This document shows, piece after piece, positions 17,803 to 26,817 of a stretch of DNA of 64,000 nucleotides. Below the pieces are notes generated by a model. It saw only the letters and a list, made by a program, of their open reading frames with translations. It had not been told where the DNA came from and did no database searches. How positions within the stretch are numbered: position 1 is the first letter of the stretch; each line of letters starts with the position of its first letter. The translations under genes were made by a program, and so were the position numbers. Location: contig JAJFKC010000045.1 of the NCBI GenBank assembly GCA_021773435.1, forward strand, positions 1 through 64,000, in the 5' to 3' direction. The stretch is from Porticoccaceae bacterium. Its GTDB lineage: Bacteria > Pseudomonadota > Gammaproteobacteria > Pseudomonadales > Porticoccaceae.

Positions 17803-19289
17803 TACCTCAACTCGCTCCATTCGCTGACCGGCACACCGCGGCGACACTCCCGTTGATAGGCAGATAAGACCGCGGATAGCGCCTCAGGCCGCGAGAGCCC
17901 TTGCTGTTCAAAACCTGCCAGCATGCTGCGTTGCCAGCGTGCCCCGGACCGCCGCGCTCTCATCCGCTCTTTAATCACACTCATTTGACGACTAATCTCG
18001 CTATCCGCCACCCCCAGCTCGTGGAGCCCCGCCTCAGCCACAGGCAGCAACTGCTGGGTGATTTCCAGTAGCGATCTTGCTTGCGGCCCACCATAGTTTT
18101 GCCCGGGCCACAAAATTGTCGCATCCATACCGTGTCGGGCTGCTCGATAAAAATTTTGTTCCGCATAGTGAAACGGCAAGGCTGGCAATAGCTCGTCGAG
18201 CGAGTCTCGCAGGCCATAGGCCAGACCGATGGCCAGAGCGGCATTAGCCAACATATCCTGACCTGTCGGCCCCGCAGGCAAAGAGCGCATTTCAATACGC
18301 AGGTGACCGCCATCAGCGGAATCATAGATAGCGCGATTCCACGGCCAGATTGCGCCCTGGTGCAGGCGTAGTTCGTCCAGTCGGGGAGTGCCGCCACTAC
18401 GCCACACGGCTTCACTATCTTCTTCCCCCAGCACAGGTAACAGCGGGGCATACAGAGCCACGGATTGCCTGAACAGTTCCATGGGACTTGTTCGTAACCA
18501 GCCGAACCCAAAAGGCACCCGTGTCGGTACCCGCCATTTCTCATCATCCTGGCGATGATCTATGGATTGCTTGAATACGGCTATGCGCGTCTCATCCCAC
18601 AGCCTGTGCCCGAGCAGTGTCGGCGAATTGGCCGCCAGGCCAAGCACCAGAGGCGTGACCAGCTGTACCGCGTTAAACACCGATACAAACTCATCAGGAT
18701 TAACCCGCCAGTGGACCTGAAACGAGGTATTCGCCCCCTCTACCGAGACATCGTTACAAGTAAAAGCCAGGGGCTCCGGCCCATCAATGTGGATATTAAA
18801 AGCGCCGCCGCGCAGCCGCAGCAAGCCTTTGGACAGGGCGTGATAACGCGGTCGGTCGGTGATCGCTTCGGCAGTTAAATCAGCCTGCTGCAAGGTCGGC
18901 AAAATGCCAATGGCAACCGGGTGAGCATTGTGTTGAGCGGCCTTGATACTTAGCTCCGACAACGCACCGGACATCTCTTCGCCAATCGCGGTGAACGGCG
19001 CTCCCTGCGCCATCACCGGACTCAGGTTGTACTCCAGATTGTACTGATTCAATTCATGGGTCAGACGGCTATCATTGTTTGTTGCCAATAACTGCTCCGC
19101 TACCCAGGCCGGGCGGCCCTGCTCATCAACCAGGTAGACCTCCAGCTCGGCACCAAAACTGCTTTGACCACGACCAAAATCAGGGCTACTGAGTATTTCA
19201 TCCAAGATTCCCAGGCAGTGCCTGATGCGGCTGGAGAATTCCTGATACTCCTCTGCGGAGAACTGATGACGATCTATAGCTAAGCCCAT
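17802..19289 (-). CDS. GCS2-type glutamate-cysteine ligase family protein
   Basis: 495 residues related to carboxylate-amine ligases of the GCS2/YbdK group. It shows FGAELEVYLVDEQGRPA near the N-terminus (ATP-grasp-like Glu residues), the middle motif QVHWRVNPDEF and the C-terminal IEMRSLPAGPT with catalytic Glu/Arg. It would join an amino acid to the gamma-carboxylate of glutamate using ATP; whether the product is gamma-glutamylcysteine cannot be read. The next gene, an aspartoacylase-like hydrolase, overlaps its stop. Confidence 0.8.
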   Translation of the reverse strand: MGLAIDRHQFSAEEYQEFSSRIRHCLGILDEILSSPDFGRGQSSFGAELEVYLVDEQGRPAWVAEQLLATNNDSRLTHELNQYNLEYNLSPVMAQGAPFTAIGEEMSGALSELSIKAAQHNAHPVAIGILPTLQQADLTAEAITDRPRYHALSKGLLRLRGGAFNIHIDGPEPLAFTCNDVSVEGANTSFQVHWRVNPDEFVSVFNAVQLVTPLVLGLAANSPTLLGHRLWDETRIAVFKQSIDHRQDDEKWRVPTRVPFGFGWLRTSPMELFRQSVALYAPLLPVLGEEDSEAVWRSGGTPRLDELRLHQGAIWPWNRAIYDSADGGHLRIEMRSLPAGPTGQDMLANAALAIGLAYGLRDSLDELLPALPFHYAEQNFYRAARHGMDATILWPGQNYGGPQARSLLEITQQLLPVAEAGLHELGVADSEISRQMSVIKERMRARRSGARWQRSMLAGFEQQGLSRPEALSAVLSAYQRECRRGVPVSEWSELR

Positions 19290-19399
19290 TAAATATCACC
19301 AATCTGCTTATTAATTGCCTGGCTTATAGGGAATTAGTCCACATAGAAATAGTCCGAACAGAAATTATGCACAACTCTGCCAGCGAAGCGTATCAGCGA

Positions 19400-19417
19400 T
19401 GATCAATTACTTGATCA
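19400..19417. promoter_or_regulatory. Inverted repeat, operator-like
   Basis: TGATCAATTACTTGATCA is a perfect 7-bp inverted repeat with a 4-bp spacer. It sits in the 209-bp gap between the divergent GCS2-type ligase and Na/Pi cotransporter genes. Its symmetry and position suit a dimeric repressor site, but no cognate regulator is adjacent. Confidence 0.35.
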
Positions 19418-19498
19418 ATCGCAGGTTCGGGGCGTCATGCGTCTAATTCACCAGGAATAGCTTGTTAGAATCCAGCACCTGTCTCTAGAATCACGGTT

Positions 19499-21154
19499 AT
19501 GCAGCACCTTTGGGAACTACTGGCAGGCCTGGGTATTTTCATCTACGCGATGCGCGTACTGGAAAGCGGTTTGCGGGGTGTCAGCACCCGTTCGCTACGG
19601 AAAATACTCCGCCAGCAAACCAAATCCCCTGGTCGAGGGGTGGTTATTGGTGCCTTGACCACGGCCTTTCTACAAAGCAGTTCGCTGGTTAGTCTGATTG
19701 TTGTGGCTTTTGTTGGGGCCAGCATATTGCCCCTGCAAAATGCGCTGGGGGTGATTTTTGGCGCTAACCTGGGCACCACCGCCACGGGCTGGCTGGTGAC
19801 CACCATCGGCTTCAAACTGGATATTGAGAATTACACGCTGGGCATTATCGCGCTGGGCTCGCTGGGCTATGTGGCCAGTAAAGCCGGGTCTCGCTATTAC
19901 CACCGTTTTGCGATTTTACTGGGCATCGGGCTGCTGTTAATGGGTCTGGTGTGGATGAAGTCGAGCATGGCCTTTGTCGGCAATCAAGTTGATCCAGGGC
20001 TGTTCAGGGATTACCCGCTGGTGGTCTATTTCATCGCCGGGGTTATTTTTACTGCCCTGGTGCAATCCAGTTCGGCGACCATGGTCATTATCCTCAGCGC
20101 TGTGTTCGCAGAGGTAATCCCTCTGACCACCGCAGCAGCACTTGTGGTGGGTTCTGACCTCGGTACCACCAGCACGGTGTTGCTGGGTTCAGTGAGGGCT
20201 TCTAACAGCGCCCGGCGTGTCGCCCTCGCTCACTTTACCTTTAACCTGAGCGTCGACTGTTTAGCGTTAATATTTCTGGTGCCGCTATTAGCACTCATCA
20301 CTGAGGTCTTTGGCATTCATGACCCCATGTATGTCCTGGTGTGCTTCCATTCGACCTTTAATTTATTCGGCGTTTTGGTATTCCTGCCTTTCACCAAAGT
20401 CTTTGCCAATTGGCTGGACAGGCGTTTTCGCAGACGCCCTACACACAGAAGTCGACTGGCAATGGCACCGCCCAATGTGCCAGAAGCTGCCCTCAGCGCC
20501 ATCCGTGCCGAGGCCATCGATTTATGCATCAAAACCATCTTGCTTAATATCAGAGCCCTGAAGGTTAATACCACGACCTTGATCAGCGGCAGCCGCACCA
20601 GCGCCATCGATAAGCAGTTATCAACACACTCACCTTCTTACGAAGAGCAATATCAGGATATCAAGGCTAACGAAGAGCAGGTGCTCCAATACAGTCATCG
20701 GCTGGCCGGGCTTACCTTGACGCCAGCAGAACAGACTCTCCTCACTACGCTTCTGGACACAGTGCGAGAAGCCAGCTATAGCGCCAAAAGCCTCAAGGAT
20801 ATCCGAGACAATTTGCTTGATTTGCGCAATCAACTTGATTCTGCCGGGCTACTCACTGAGATACGCAATCGCGAAGCCAGTATCTATCAGGCTCTGATTA
20901 CCATGCTCGAAGAGCCACACCCTGAAGTCGCTGACGAACAGATAAGCCGAATCAGGGCTGAGAGCGCCGAGTCCCATGATCAGCTCCACCAGGACATGGT
21001 CAATTACTCTCGCAGTCAACATTGTGAGTTATCCCTGCCAACTCTGTTCAATATCAACCGCGAATTATTTGTATCCAACCAAAGTCTGACCGATGCCATT
21101 GCGCTTTTAAGCGCTTGCGGCGATATTACCCCTGCTACTGAAAAGGCAGATTGA
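19499..21154 (+). CDS. Na+/phosphate cotransporter family protein
   Basis: 551 residues. Two PNaS repeats carry the hallmark QSSS motifs: TTAFLQSSSLVSLIVVAF (about 58) and ALVQSSSATMVII (about 187), each followed by a GTT turn (LGTTATGW, LGTTSTV). About eight membrane helices are followed by a PhoU-like helical cytoplasmic domain (about 330-540). It probably imports or exports phosphate with sodium. It stands alone and diverges from the GCS2-type ligase gene. Confidence 0.9.
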   Translation: MQHLWELLAGLGIFIYAMRVLESGLRGVSTRSLRKILRQQTKSPGRGVVIGALTTAFLQSSSLVSLIVVAFVGASILPLQNALGVIFGANLGTTATGWLVTTIGFKLDIENYTLGIIALGSLGYVASKAGSRYYHRFAILLGIGLLLMGLVWMKSSMAFVGNQVDPGLFRDYPLVVYFIAGVIFTALVQSSSATMVIILSAVFAEVIPLTTAAALVVGSDLGTTSTVLLGSVRASNSARRVALAHFTFNLSVDCLALIFLVPLLALITEVFGIHDPMYVLVCFHSTFNLFGVLVFLPFTKVFANWLDRRFRRRPTHRSRLAMAPPNVPEAALSAIRAEAIDLCIKTILLNIRALKVNTTTLISGSRTSAIDKQLSTHSPSYEEQYQDIKANEEQVLQYSHRLAGLTLTPAEQTLLTTLLDTVREASYSAKSLKDIRDNLLDLRNQLDSAGLLTEIRNREASIYQALITMLEEPHPEVADEQISRIRAESAESHDQLHQDMVNYSRSQHCELSLPTLFNINRELFVSNQSLTDAIALLSACGDITPATEKAD

Positions 21155-21206
21155 AAGCGCCGCCTGAGTCGGGTCGATTCGGCTTATACTCAGCTCTGGC
21201 TTGAAC

Positions 21207-21230
21207 AACACCAACACCAACACCAACACC
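21207..21230 (+). repeat. (AACACC)4 hexanucleotide repeat
   Basis: Four exact AACACC units lie 16 bases upstream of the start codon of the broken mscS-like gene. Such a run could change spacing by slippage. No function is evident. Confidence 0.75.
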
Positions 21231-21246
21231 AATAATAGTGAACCTC

Positions 21247-22078
21247 ATGCAAGAAGATATCGATAAATTCAAGGAAGTCTACGACCTTATTATCACCTTT
21301 TTTGTCACTTACAGTTTCCAGCTAATTGGTGGCTGATTATTTTAATCATCGGACTTGTGATATCCAATCGTCTGGCTCGACTGGTTCTGGCGATCTGCGA
21401 AAAGAATAAGCTCGATATAACGCTGAGTAAATTTCTGGCTAGTTGTACCAAGATTTTTATCATCATTATGGTGGGCGTTATCTGCCTCGGCAAAATTGGC
21501 ATTAGCGTCACACCGCTAGTCGCTGCTATCGGTGCTGCTTCGCTGGGCGCCGGTCTGGCAATGCAAGGCCTGTTATCGAACTACGCTGCTGGCCTGAATA
21601 TTATTTTGACCCGTCCCTTCGTCGTCGGCGATACCATTATTGTTCAGGGCGTTACGGGTATTGTCGATGAAGTACGGCTTGCCCAGACTATGCTCACAGA
21701 CGAAGATGAAGTCACTATTACCACCCCAATCGGCATATTGTCAGCGAAATTATTCATAACTCGAAAGCCCACCGAGTTGTTGAGGCTACCGTGGGCATCG
21801 CCTACAGCAGCGACCCCGGGCAGGTACGTGACCTTATCAAGGCTGTATTAGAAAGGGCTGATGTCGCCAAAAATCGCGAGCCACAAGTCGGTATAGATTC
21901 TTTTGGCGACAGCGGTATTAATTTTGCAATTCGGTTCTGGGTACCTACTGACCAATTTCATCAGCTCCGTATGCAAGTCAATAACCAGTTATTTGATGCG
22001 CTGAATATCGCTGGTATCGAAATTCCCTATCCACAACGTGAAGTACGCGTGCTTGGTGACGCTTTACCAGCAGCTTAG
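21247..22078 (+). pseudogene. mscS: MscS-like small-conductance mechanosensitive channel, two frameshifts
   Basis: The family is clear, but the gene is split over three frames. Part 1 starts at ATG 21247 and stops at 21334-21336. The sequence resumes one frame over as LIILIIGLVISNRLARL through the pore helix GAASLGAGLAMQGLLSNYAAG. It shifts again at the CCCC run near 21724-21727, after which NRHIVSEIIHNSKAHRVVE and the C-terminal domain follow to 22078. Both shifts are consistent with a missing single base. Restoring two bases gives about 277 residues, the normal MscS length. This may be a recent pseudogene or a sequencing or assembly error. Confidence 0.85.
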
Positions 22079-22131
22079 TGGCAACTAAATTACCACCAAC
22101 CGGTTAGCATCAACTATGCAGCACCCGCTAC

Positions 22132-22338
22132 CTAATAATGCGGAGGTTTTTCGTTGTCGGGGCGTTGCTGATGAGACTCCGACATCGCACTGTCGAGATA
22201 CTGTCGATACCGGTTGAGTAGGGCTTCGAGTGCGTCGATGCGGGTTTGCTGCTGGTAAATAACATCATTGAGAGTAGCAACCGCATCCTCCTGAAAAGAT
22301 ATTTTGACTTCAAGTTCGGCCAGGCGTTTTTCGGTCAC
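22132..22338 (-). CDS. slyX: SlyX family protein
   Basis: 68 residues: a heptad-rich coiled coil (LAELEVKISFQEDAVATLND) followed by a short polar tail ending PPHY, the family's signature C-terminus. The function is unknown; the gene usually lies near slyD in enterobacteria, but not here. It converges on the broken mscS gene and is followed upstream by a lipoprotein gene on the same strand. Confidence 0.9.
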   Translation of the reverse strand: MTEKRLAELEVKISFQEDAVATLNDVIYQQQTRIDALEALLNRYRQYLDSAMSESHQQRPDNEKPPHY

Positions 22339-22398
22339 GCTTTGCTAGCCATACTTTTACCCGTCATACTTTTTCTCACCAAACTTATTCTAGCTATC

Positions 22399-22908
22399 CT
22401 AAAGCCCATCACCCTTTAATTCGGCACCTGGGGATAAATAGCTGCCCAGTTCAATACTGCCCTGCTCTAAAATTTCCAGCGGCACAGGCCACCACGATGA
22501 GCGCAAGCTGGTGATAAACACGTAATCAACGGTTGAATTTGTATCACGCAGCAATTCGGTGATCAAGAGTAGGCTACTGATCAGGTTCGTGCTCGCCTGC
22601 AACCGCACTTTCGATTCACTGAAACCCGGTATCGTGGTCATTCTGCCAGACACACCTGATGCCACTTTGCGGCCGTTCAACAAAAGACTATAGGATAGAC
22701 CTGAGATATTGAGGTTGCCGCTGTCTGGGTTGAGGATATTAAGCCCAATAAGAAACCGCTGTTCCAGGCCGTCCCGTGGCAATGCCTGAATACTGGTCAG
22801 ATGAATTTCTGGCTGCTCACGTCCGGCAAAAAATGTCGCGCAACCGGACAGCATGCAAGCAGAAAACAAGAACACAACCAACCACAGTGTAATCTTCTTT
22901 GTAGTCAT
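22399..22908 (-). CDS. LEA type 2 / WHy-domain lipoprotein
   Basis: From Met at 22908 the protein has 169 residues. It opens with a lipoprotein signal peptide with lipobox LSGC (Cys23), so it should be envelope-anchored. The mature part has the LEA14-like beta-sandwich pattern: FLIGLNILNPDSGNLNISGLSYSL, GRKVASGVSG. WHy/LEA domains are linked to stress response and desiccation; no specific role can be assigned. It sits just downstream of the cation diffusion facilitator gene. Confidence 0.8.
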   Translation of the reverse strand: MTTKKITLWLVVFLFSACMLSGCATFFAGREQPEIHLTSIQALPRDGLEQRFLIGLNILNPDSGNLNISGLSYSLLLNGRKVASGVSGRMTTIPGFSESKVRLQASTNLISSLLLITELLRDTNSTVDYVFITSLRSSWWPVPLEILEQGSIELGSYLSPGAELKGDGL

Positions 22909-22941
22909 TCTATTTACCCGTCGAAACCTGTCCGTCATCGC

Positions 22942-23892
22942 TTAATCACTATTATCCGGTTCAAAAAATAACCACAGTACATTTGGAAACGTCTGCTTGA
23001 AGGCCGCTTCTACGGTGTTAATTCTCTCCACCATCAAGGCCGCACTCTTATCACTTTCAATCATAGAGGCTTTGACTGCAACCATTACATCGCTGCCCAT
23101 GCGCAGCGTCACAATATTGAATACTTTGTCTATTTCTGCGCGTTCTGCCAACCAGTCCAACATATTCGCTTTAACTCTCAGTTCAACACCCTGACCAACC
23201 AGCAGCGCCTTTACTTCTGTACCCACCAATACTGCGACAACGATGAGCAATACACCAATAGCGATACTCCCCAGCGCATCGTAGAAGGGGTTACCTGTGG
23301 CGATCGCTGCCAGCAAGGCAACCAATGCAAATAATAGACCTAATAATGCCGCGATATCTTCACCCAATACCACCATCAAAGCACTTTCCCGGGTATCGCG
23401 GAACCAGCGCCGTAAACTTTGTCCCGGTGGACGAATTTTGTTGATCTCGCGAATACAGCCCGCCAGCGAGAGTCCTTCCGCGACAACAGCAAACACCAGT
23501 ACGCCCACGGCTATCCATGGCTGTCTAAGCGGCTCGGGGTCATTCAGTTTATGCCAGCCTTCATAGACAGAAAACAAGCCGCCCATGCTAAATAGAAATA
23601 TCGCCACCAGAAACGACCAAAAATAGATCTCCTTGCCGTAACCGAGCGGATAATCTTCTGAGGGTGGTCGTTTGGCCTTTTTCAAGCCAATTAACAACAG
23701 TAATTGGTTAGCACAGTCGGCGGAAGAATGAATGGCTTCTGCCAACATAGCACCGGAACCCGTGATCCACGCAGCGACACCCTTAGCGATGGCAATCGAG
23801 CCATTGGCCGCTAACGCATAAAAGATACTTTTAAGGGAATTTGCCCCTTGTGCCATAATCGGTGCCATTGAATTATTTGAACTTGCACGCAT
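22942..23892 (-). CDS. Cation diffusion facilitator family transporter
   Basis: About 316 residues from ATG 23892; an earlier start would run into htpX, and later Met codons are also possible. Six membrane helices; the metal-site helix reads EAIHSSADCANQ (His/Asp pair), matched by a second region LGEDIAALLG. DYPLGYGKEIYFWS is the conserved loop. The C-terminal cytoplasmic domain follows. The protein exports Zn, Fe or other divalent metal by proton exchange; the metal is not determined. Confidence 0.88.
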   Translation of the reverse strand: MRASSNNSMAPIMAQGANSLKSIFYALAANGSIAIAKGVAAWITGSGAMLAEAIHSSADCANQLLLLIGLKKAKRPPSEDYPLGYGKEIYFWSFLVAIFLFSMGGLFSVYEGWHKLNDPEPLRQPWIAVGVLVFAVVAEGLSLAGCIREINKIRPPGQSLRRWFRDTRESALMVVLGEDIAALLGLLFALVALLAAIATGNPFYDALGSIAIGVLLIVVAVLVGTEVKALLVGQGVELRVKANMLDWLAERAEIDKVFNIVTLRMGSDVMVAVKASMIESDKSAALMVERINTVEAAFKQTFPNVLWLFFEPDNSD

Positions 23893-23936
23893 CTTATAGA
23901 CAGTCCTTTTCAAACGCCATCCGGCAGGAGACACAC

Positions 23937-24827
23937 GTGTTACGTATTGGCTTATTTCTGGCAACTAATGTCGCGATTTTGTTCTTGTTCACCGTTATTT
24001 TTCAGGTACTGGGCCTGGAGCAATATCTCGCCACTCAGGGCATACACAATGACATGACGTCTTTGCTCATTATGTGTGCGTTTTTTGGTTTCGCGGGCTC
24101 TTTTATCTCGTTGCTACTGTCCAAATTCATGGCTAAGCGGGGCACGGGCACACAAATCATCACCGAACCCGCTAACGATCAGGAGCGCTGGTTAGTCCAG
24201 ACTGTTGCTGAGCTGGCTAAAAAAGCCGATATCGACATGCCCGAAGTAGGAATATTCCCCGCCCAGGAGTCCAATGCCTTTGCCACCGGCTGGAATAAGA
24301 ACAAGGCGCTGGTCGCGGTCAGTGCCGGATTACTACATCGCTTTGATCGCGATGAAGCTCGTGCCGTACTTGCCCATGAAATCGGCCACGTCGCCAACGG
24401 TGATATGGTGACCCTGACCCTGATTCAGGGTGTGGTAAATACCTTTGTGATGTTTTTTGCCCGGATAATCGGCTCCGTTATCGATAAAGCCGTGTTTAAA
24501 AATGACCGGCCGGGTATCGGTTATTTTGTCATTGTCATGGTCCTGCAAGTGGTGTTAGGTATTCTCGCCTCCACCATCGTTATGGCCTTTTCCCGCTGGC
24601 GGGAATACCGGGCCGACGTTGCGGGTGCCACCCTGGCTAACCGTAGTGCCATGATCGGCGCACTGCGCCGCCTGCAGGCAGAAAGTCAGGCCCAGATACC
24701 CAGCGAACTGCCAGACACCCTGACCGCCCTCGGGATATCCAGTGGCTTTAAGAAAAATGCCCGCAAACTGTGGATGACTCATCCCCCTCTCGAAGCACGT
24801 ATCGCCGCCTTACAACGCGGTGTCTGA
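23937..24827 (+). CDS. htpX: Protease HtpX
   Basis: Inner-membrane zinc metalloprotease of membrane-protein quality control. GTG 23937 is the best start: AGGAG lies 7-10 bases upstream, and the resulting N-terminus (MLRIGLFLATNVAILFLF) matches HtpX, with 296 residues total. The zinc motif HEIGH (about 146-150) is in AVLAHEIGHVANGDMV, with the Glu ligand in YRADVAGA. Four hydrophobic segments. Its end overlaps the Rieske gene by 8 bases. Confidence 0.95.
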   Translation: MLRIGLFLATNVAILFLFTVIFQVLGLEQYLATQGIHNDMTSLLIMCAFFGFAGSFISLLLSKFMAKRGTGTQIITEPANDQERWLVQTVAELAKKADIDMPEVGIFPAQESNAFATGWNKNKALVAVSAGLLHRFDRDEARAVLAHEIGHVANGDMVTLTLIQGVVNTFVMFFARIIGSVIDKAVFKNDRPGIGYFVIVMVLQVVLGILASTIVMAFSRWREYRADVAGATLANRSAMIGALRRLQAESQAQIPSELPDTLTALGISSGFKKNARKLWMTHPPLEARIAALQRGV

Positions 24828-25152
24828 ACAACAGAGCCCTCTCTGCGCGGTAGAGGATATCCCTGAAGGGGGTTGCAAGGGTTTTACGCTCGCGCCTCGG
24901 TCTACCGTCTTCGCGGTGCGCAAGGAGGATGAAGTGCATATATATCTAAATGCCTGTCCCCACGCTGGCCTTGAGTTGAACTGGATGCCCGATCGATTTC
25001 TTGATCGGGACAAAGAATTCATCCTCTGTACGGCTCACGGTGCTATGTTTGAAATATCCAGTGGCCGCTGTATCGCTGGACCTTGTGCTGGAAAAAGCTT
25101 AACGCCCGTGGCCCACAGCGTCGAAGATGGGCAGATTTATTTGCAGATTTGA
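24820..25152 (+). CDS. Rieske [2Fe-2S] domain protein
   Basis: 110-residue, single-domain Rieske protein. Cluster ligands are C46-P-H48 and C70-T-A-H73, the CxH...CxxH pattern of ferredoxin-like Rieske proteins. It starts at a GTG overlapping the htpX stop, so translation is probably coupled. It is a soluble electron carrier or small subunit; the partner oxygenase is not in the neighbourhood. The htpX coupling may just be chromosomal packing. Confidence 0.88.
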   Translation: MSEQQSPLCAVEDIPEGGCKGFTLAPRSTVFAVRKEDEVHIYLNACPHAGLELNWMPDRFLDRDKEFILCTAHGAMFEISSGRCIAGPCAGKSLTPVAHSVEDGQIYLQI

Positions 25153-25575
25153 AGGGCCAAGCTCAGATGCAGCATTTAGGAAAGCTCTCTAGTAAGAGCC
25201 TCTTGTAAAAGTCCTATAGCAACGGCAATGTTGGCCAACATTATAAGAAACGGCCTGAACTTCAAGTTAGTCGCCATCTTGAAACTGTCCTGCCCGGCCC
25301 ATGCTAAAACTTTTTTCCCTGGCGTTTATATGGGCGACAAATTCTTCTGTAAATATCGCGCCTCCAATCGCTGAATAAGCGCTCTTATTGACACAGTCAG
25401 CCGAAATCGTTCTGTGGAATCTAAGACATCAAAATTCCCACTTGTTAGGACCTTGTCAAAAAGGCTGGATAAAAGATGCATCCCGCATCATCATTGTGAC
25501 ACCCGATAACATCCCCTACAATCGTTTGAACTCAAATTCAAAATCCAACGAAAAAAACGAAAGAGGTATCGAACC
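25153..25575. other. Intergenic region with a possible small leftward membrane peptide
   Basis: 423 bases. On the minus strand 25277-25176 encodes a 33-residue peptide (starting MATNLKFRPFLIMLANIAVA) with one hydrophobic helix, and AGGA lies about 10 bases before the ATG. It resembles the first helix of larger uncharacterised membrane proteins and may be a truncated remnant. A rightward 63-residue frame (25388-25579) looks spurious. Nothing else is recognised. Confidence 0.35.
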
Positions 25576-25962
25576 ATGAGCAATGTAGAAGATCATCTGG
25601 CTATCCGCGAACTGGCTGCGCGTTATAACCGCGCCTTCGACTACGGCGACCCTAAAGCCTGGGTTGAATGTTTTACCGAAGACGGTACTTTTAATATTGG
25701 CACTAAGGAGCTGGCAGCTGGTAGCGAAGCCTTACTGGCTTTTGCCAATAAGAGTATTCCAACCATGAAGGTCAAGCACTGCACCACAGACGCCATAGTC
25801 GAGGTTAATGGCGATGCCGGCACTCATGACGCTTACCTGATCCTGATGGATCTAGGCGATAAAATCAGCGCCAACAATTCCGGTCGTTATCTTGATGATG
25901 TCGTGAAGCAAAATGGCAAATGGAAATTTAAAAAACGCGTCGTTGAACTGGATGGCAGGTAG
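25576..25962 (+). CDS. SnoaL-like / NTF2-fold protein
   Basis: 128 residues with the NTF2-like pattern: an N-terminal helix (HLAIRELAARYNRAFDYGD), W-x-ECFTEDGTF (about 31-40), then beta-strands ending in WKFKKRVVELDGR. These cone-shaped proteins bind small hydrophobic ligands or act as isomerases or dehydratases; related proteins occur in steroid and polyketide pathways. The strong terminator after it suggests a single-gene unit. The ligand is unknown. Confidence 0.8.
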   Translation: MSNVEDHLAIRELAARYNRAFDYGDPKAWVECFTEDGTFNIGTKELAAGSEALLAFANKSIPTMKVKHCTTDAIVEVNGDAGTHDAYLILMDLGDKISANNSGRYLDDVVKQNGKWKFKKRVVELDGR

Positions 25963-26001
25963 CGTTAAACGAATACAGCCACCGGCAAATGTCAAAAACC
26001 C

Positions 26002-26031
26002 AAAAATGCCCCGAGAAAAGGGGCTTTTTTA
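26002..26031. terminator. Rho-independent terminator
   Basis: Stem GCCCC/GGGGC (26008-26012, 26020-26024) with loop GAGAAAA. It is followed by a T-run and preceded by an A-run, so it can act on both strands. It lies 40 bases after the SnoaL-like gene and before the convergent sfsA. Confidence 0.88.
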
Positions 26032-26088
26032 TTAGCATTCGATCCCTCGATTTCCCAATCAAATGAAGAGTCAAACAAAGAATCGCAA

Positions 26089-26805
26089 TCAAACGAAGCC
26101 CAGTTTTCTATCTATGGTAATTTGCTCTGGCCTCAGCTTACAGCCATAGGCGAGAACTTCTACGCCCATCTCCATAGCCTCGGCCAGGGTCTCAGCGTAA
26201 ACTGGATCGATAGCCTCGGCGACCGCGACGCGATCAATGCCGGTCAATTGCACACAATATAGCAATACGGCTCGCTGCCCATCTTCGACCACCCGTATCA
26301 GTTCGCGCAGGTGTTTAGTTCCGCGACTAGTGACCGCATCAGGGAACTGAGCCAGGCCACTGCCTGCTTCCAAAGTGACGTTTTTCACTTCGACAAAACA
26401 TTGCTCATGATGGTTTTGTGACGTAGGGTTTTCAAGCAGAAAATCGATACGGCTTTTTTCTTCACCGTAGCGGACTTCGCCGGTCATCTTTGAATAACCC
26501 TGTAATTCCTTAATCACTCTCGAGTTAATGGCCTCAGCCACCAGATGGTTGGAGCGCGACGTATTGACACCTGCGAGCAAACCAGTCTCTGTGGTAACAA
26601 TCTCAAGCGTGCCGGGTAGCTTTCGCTTCGGGTTGTTGGAACGCGAAAACCAGCAGGGCGATCCGGAGTTTAGACAGTGCTGCATCGACCCGGTGTTAGC
26701 ACAGTGGATGGTTAAGGGTGAGCCATCGGCTAATTCGATATCGGCAAAAAAGCGTTTATAGCGTTTGAGGAAAATGGCCTGCTCTAGTGGTGGGTCTATA
26801 ATCAA
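26089..26805 (-). CDS. sfsA: Sugar fermentation stimulation protein A (nuclease family)
   Basis: 238 residues, the family's usual size. The SfsA core is clear: FLKRYKRFFADIEL with an OB-like start, HCANTGSMQHCL near 35-46, SRIDFLLE, and CFVEVKNVTLE near 138-148, the PD-(D/E)xK-like active site. SfsA binds DNA and related proteins are nucleases. It follows the aminotransferase gene by 12 bases and lies near dksA, as in many gammaproteobacteria. Confidence 0.93.
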   Translation of the reverse strand: MIIDPPLEQAIFLKRYKRFFADIELADGSPLTIHCANTGSMQHCLNSGSPCWFSRSNNPKRKLPGTLEIVTTETGLLAGVNTSRSNHLVAEAINSRVIKELQGYSKMTGEVRYGEEKSRIDFLLENPTSQNHHEQCFVEVKNVTLEAGSGLAQFPDAVTSRGTKHLRELIRVVEDGQRAVLLYCVQLTGIDRVAVAEAIDPVYAETLAEAMEMGVEVLAYGCKLRPEQITIDRKLGFV

Positions 26806-26817
26806 TTGGGGTTCCGG

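Noticed and set aside
25388-25579. Rightward 63-codon frame before the SnoaL-like gene
   Set aside because: No recognisable domain, no Shine-Dalgarno, and it overlaps the next gene's start; composition looks random.
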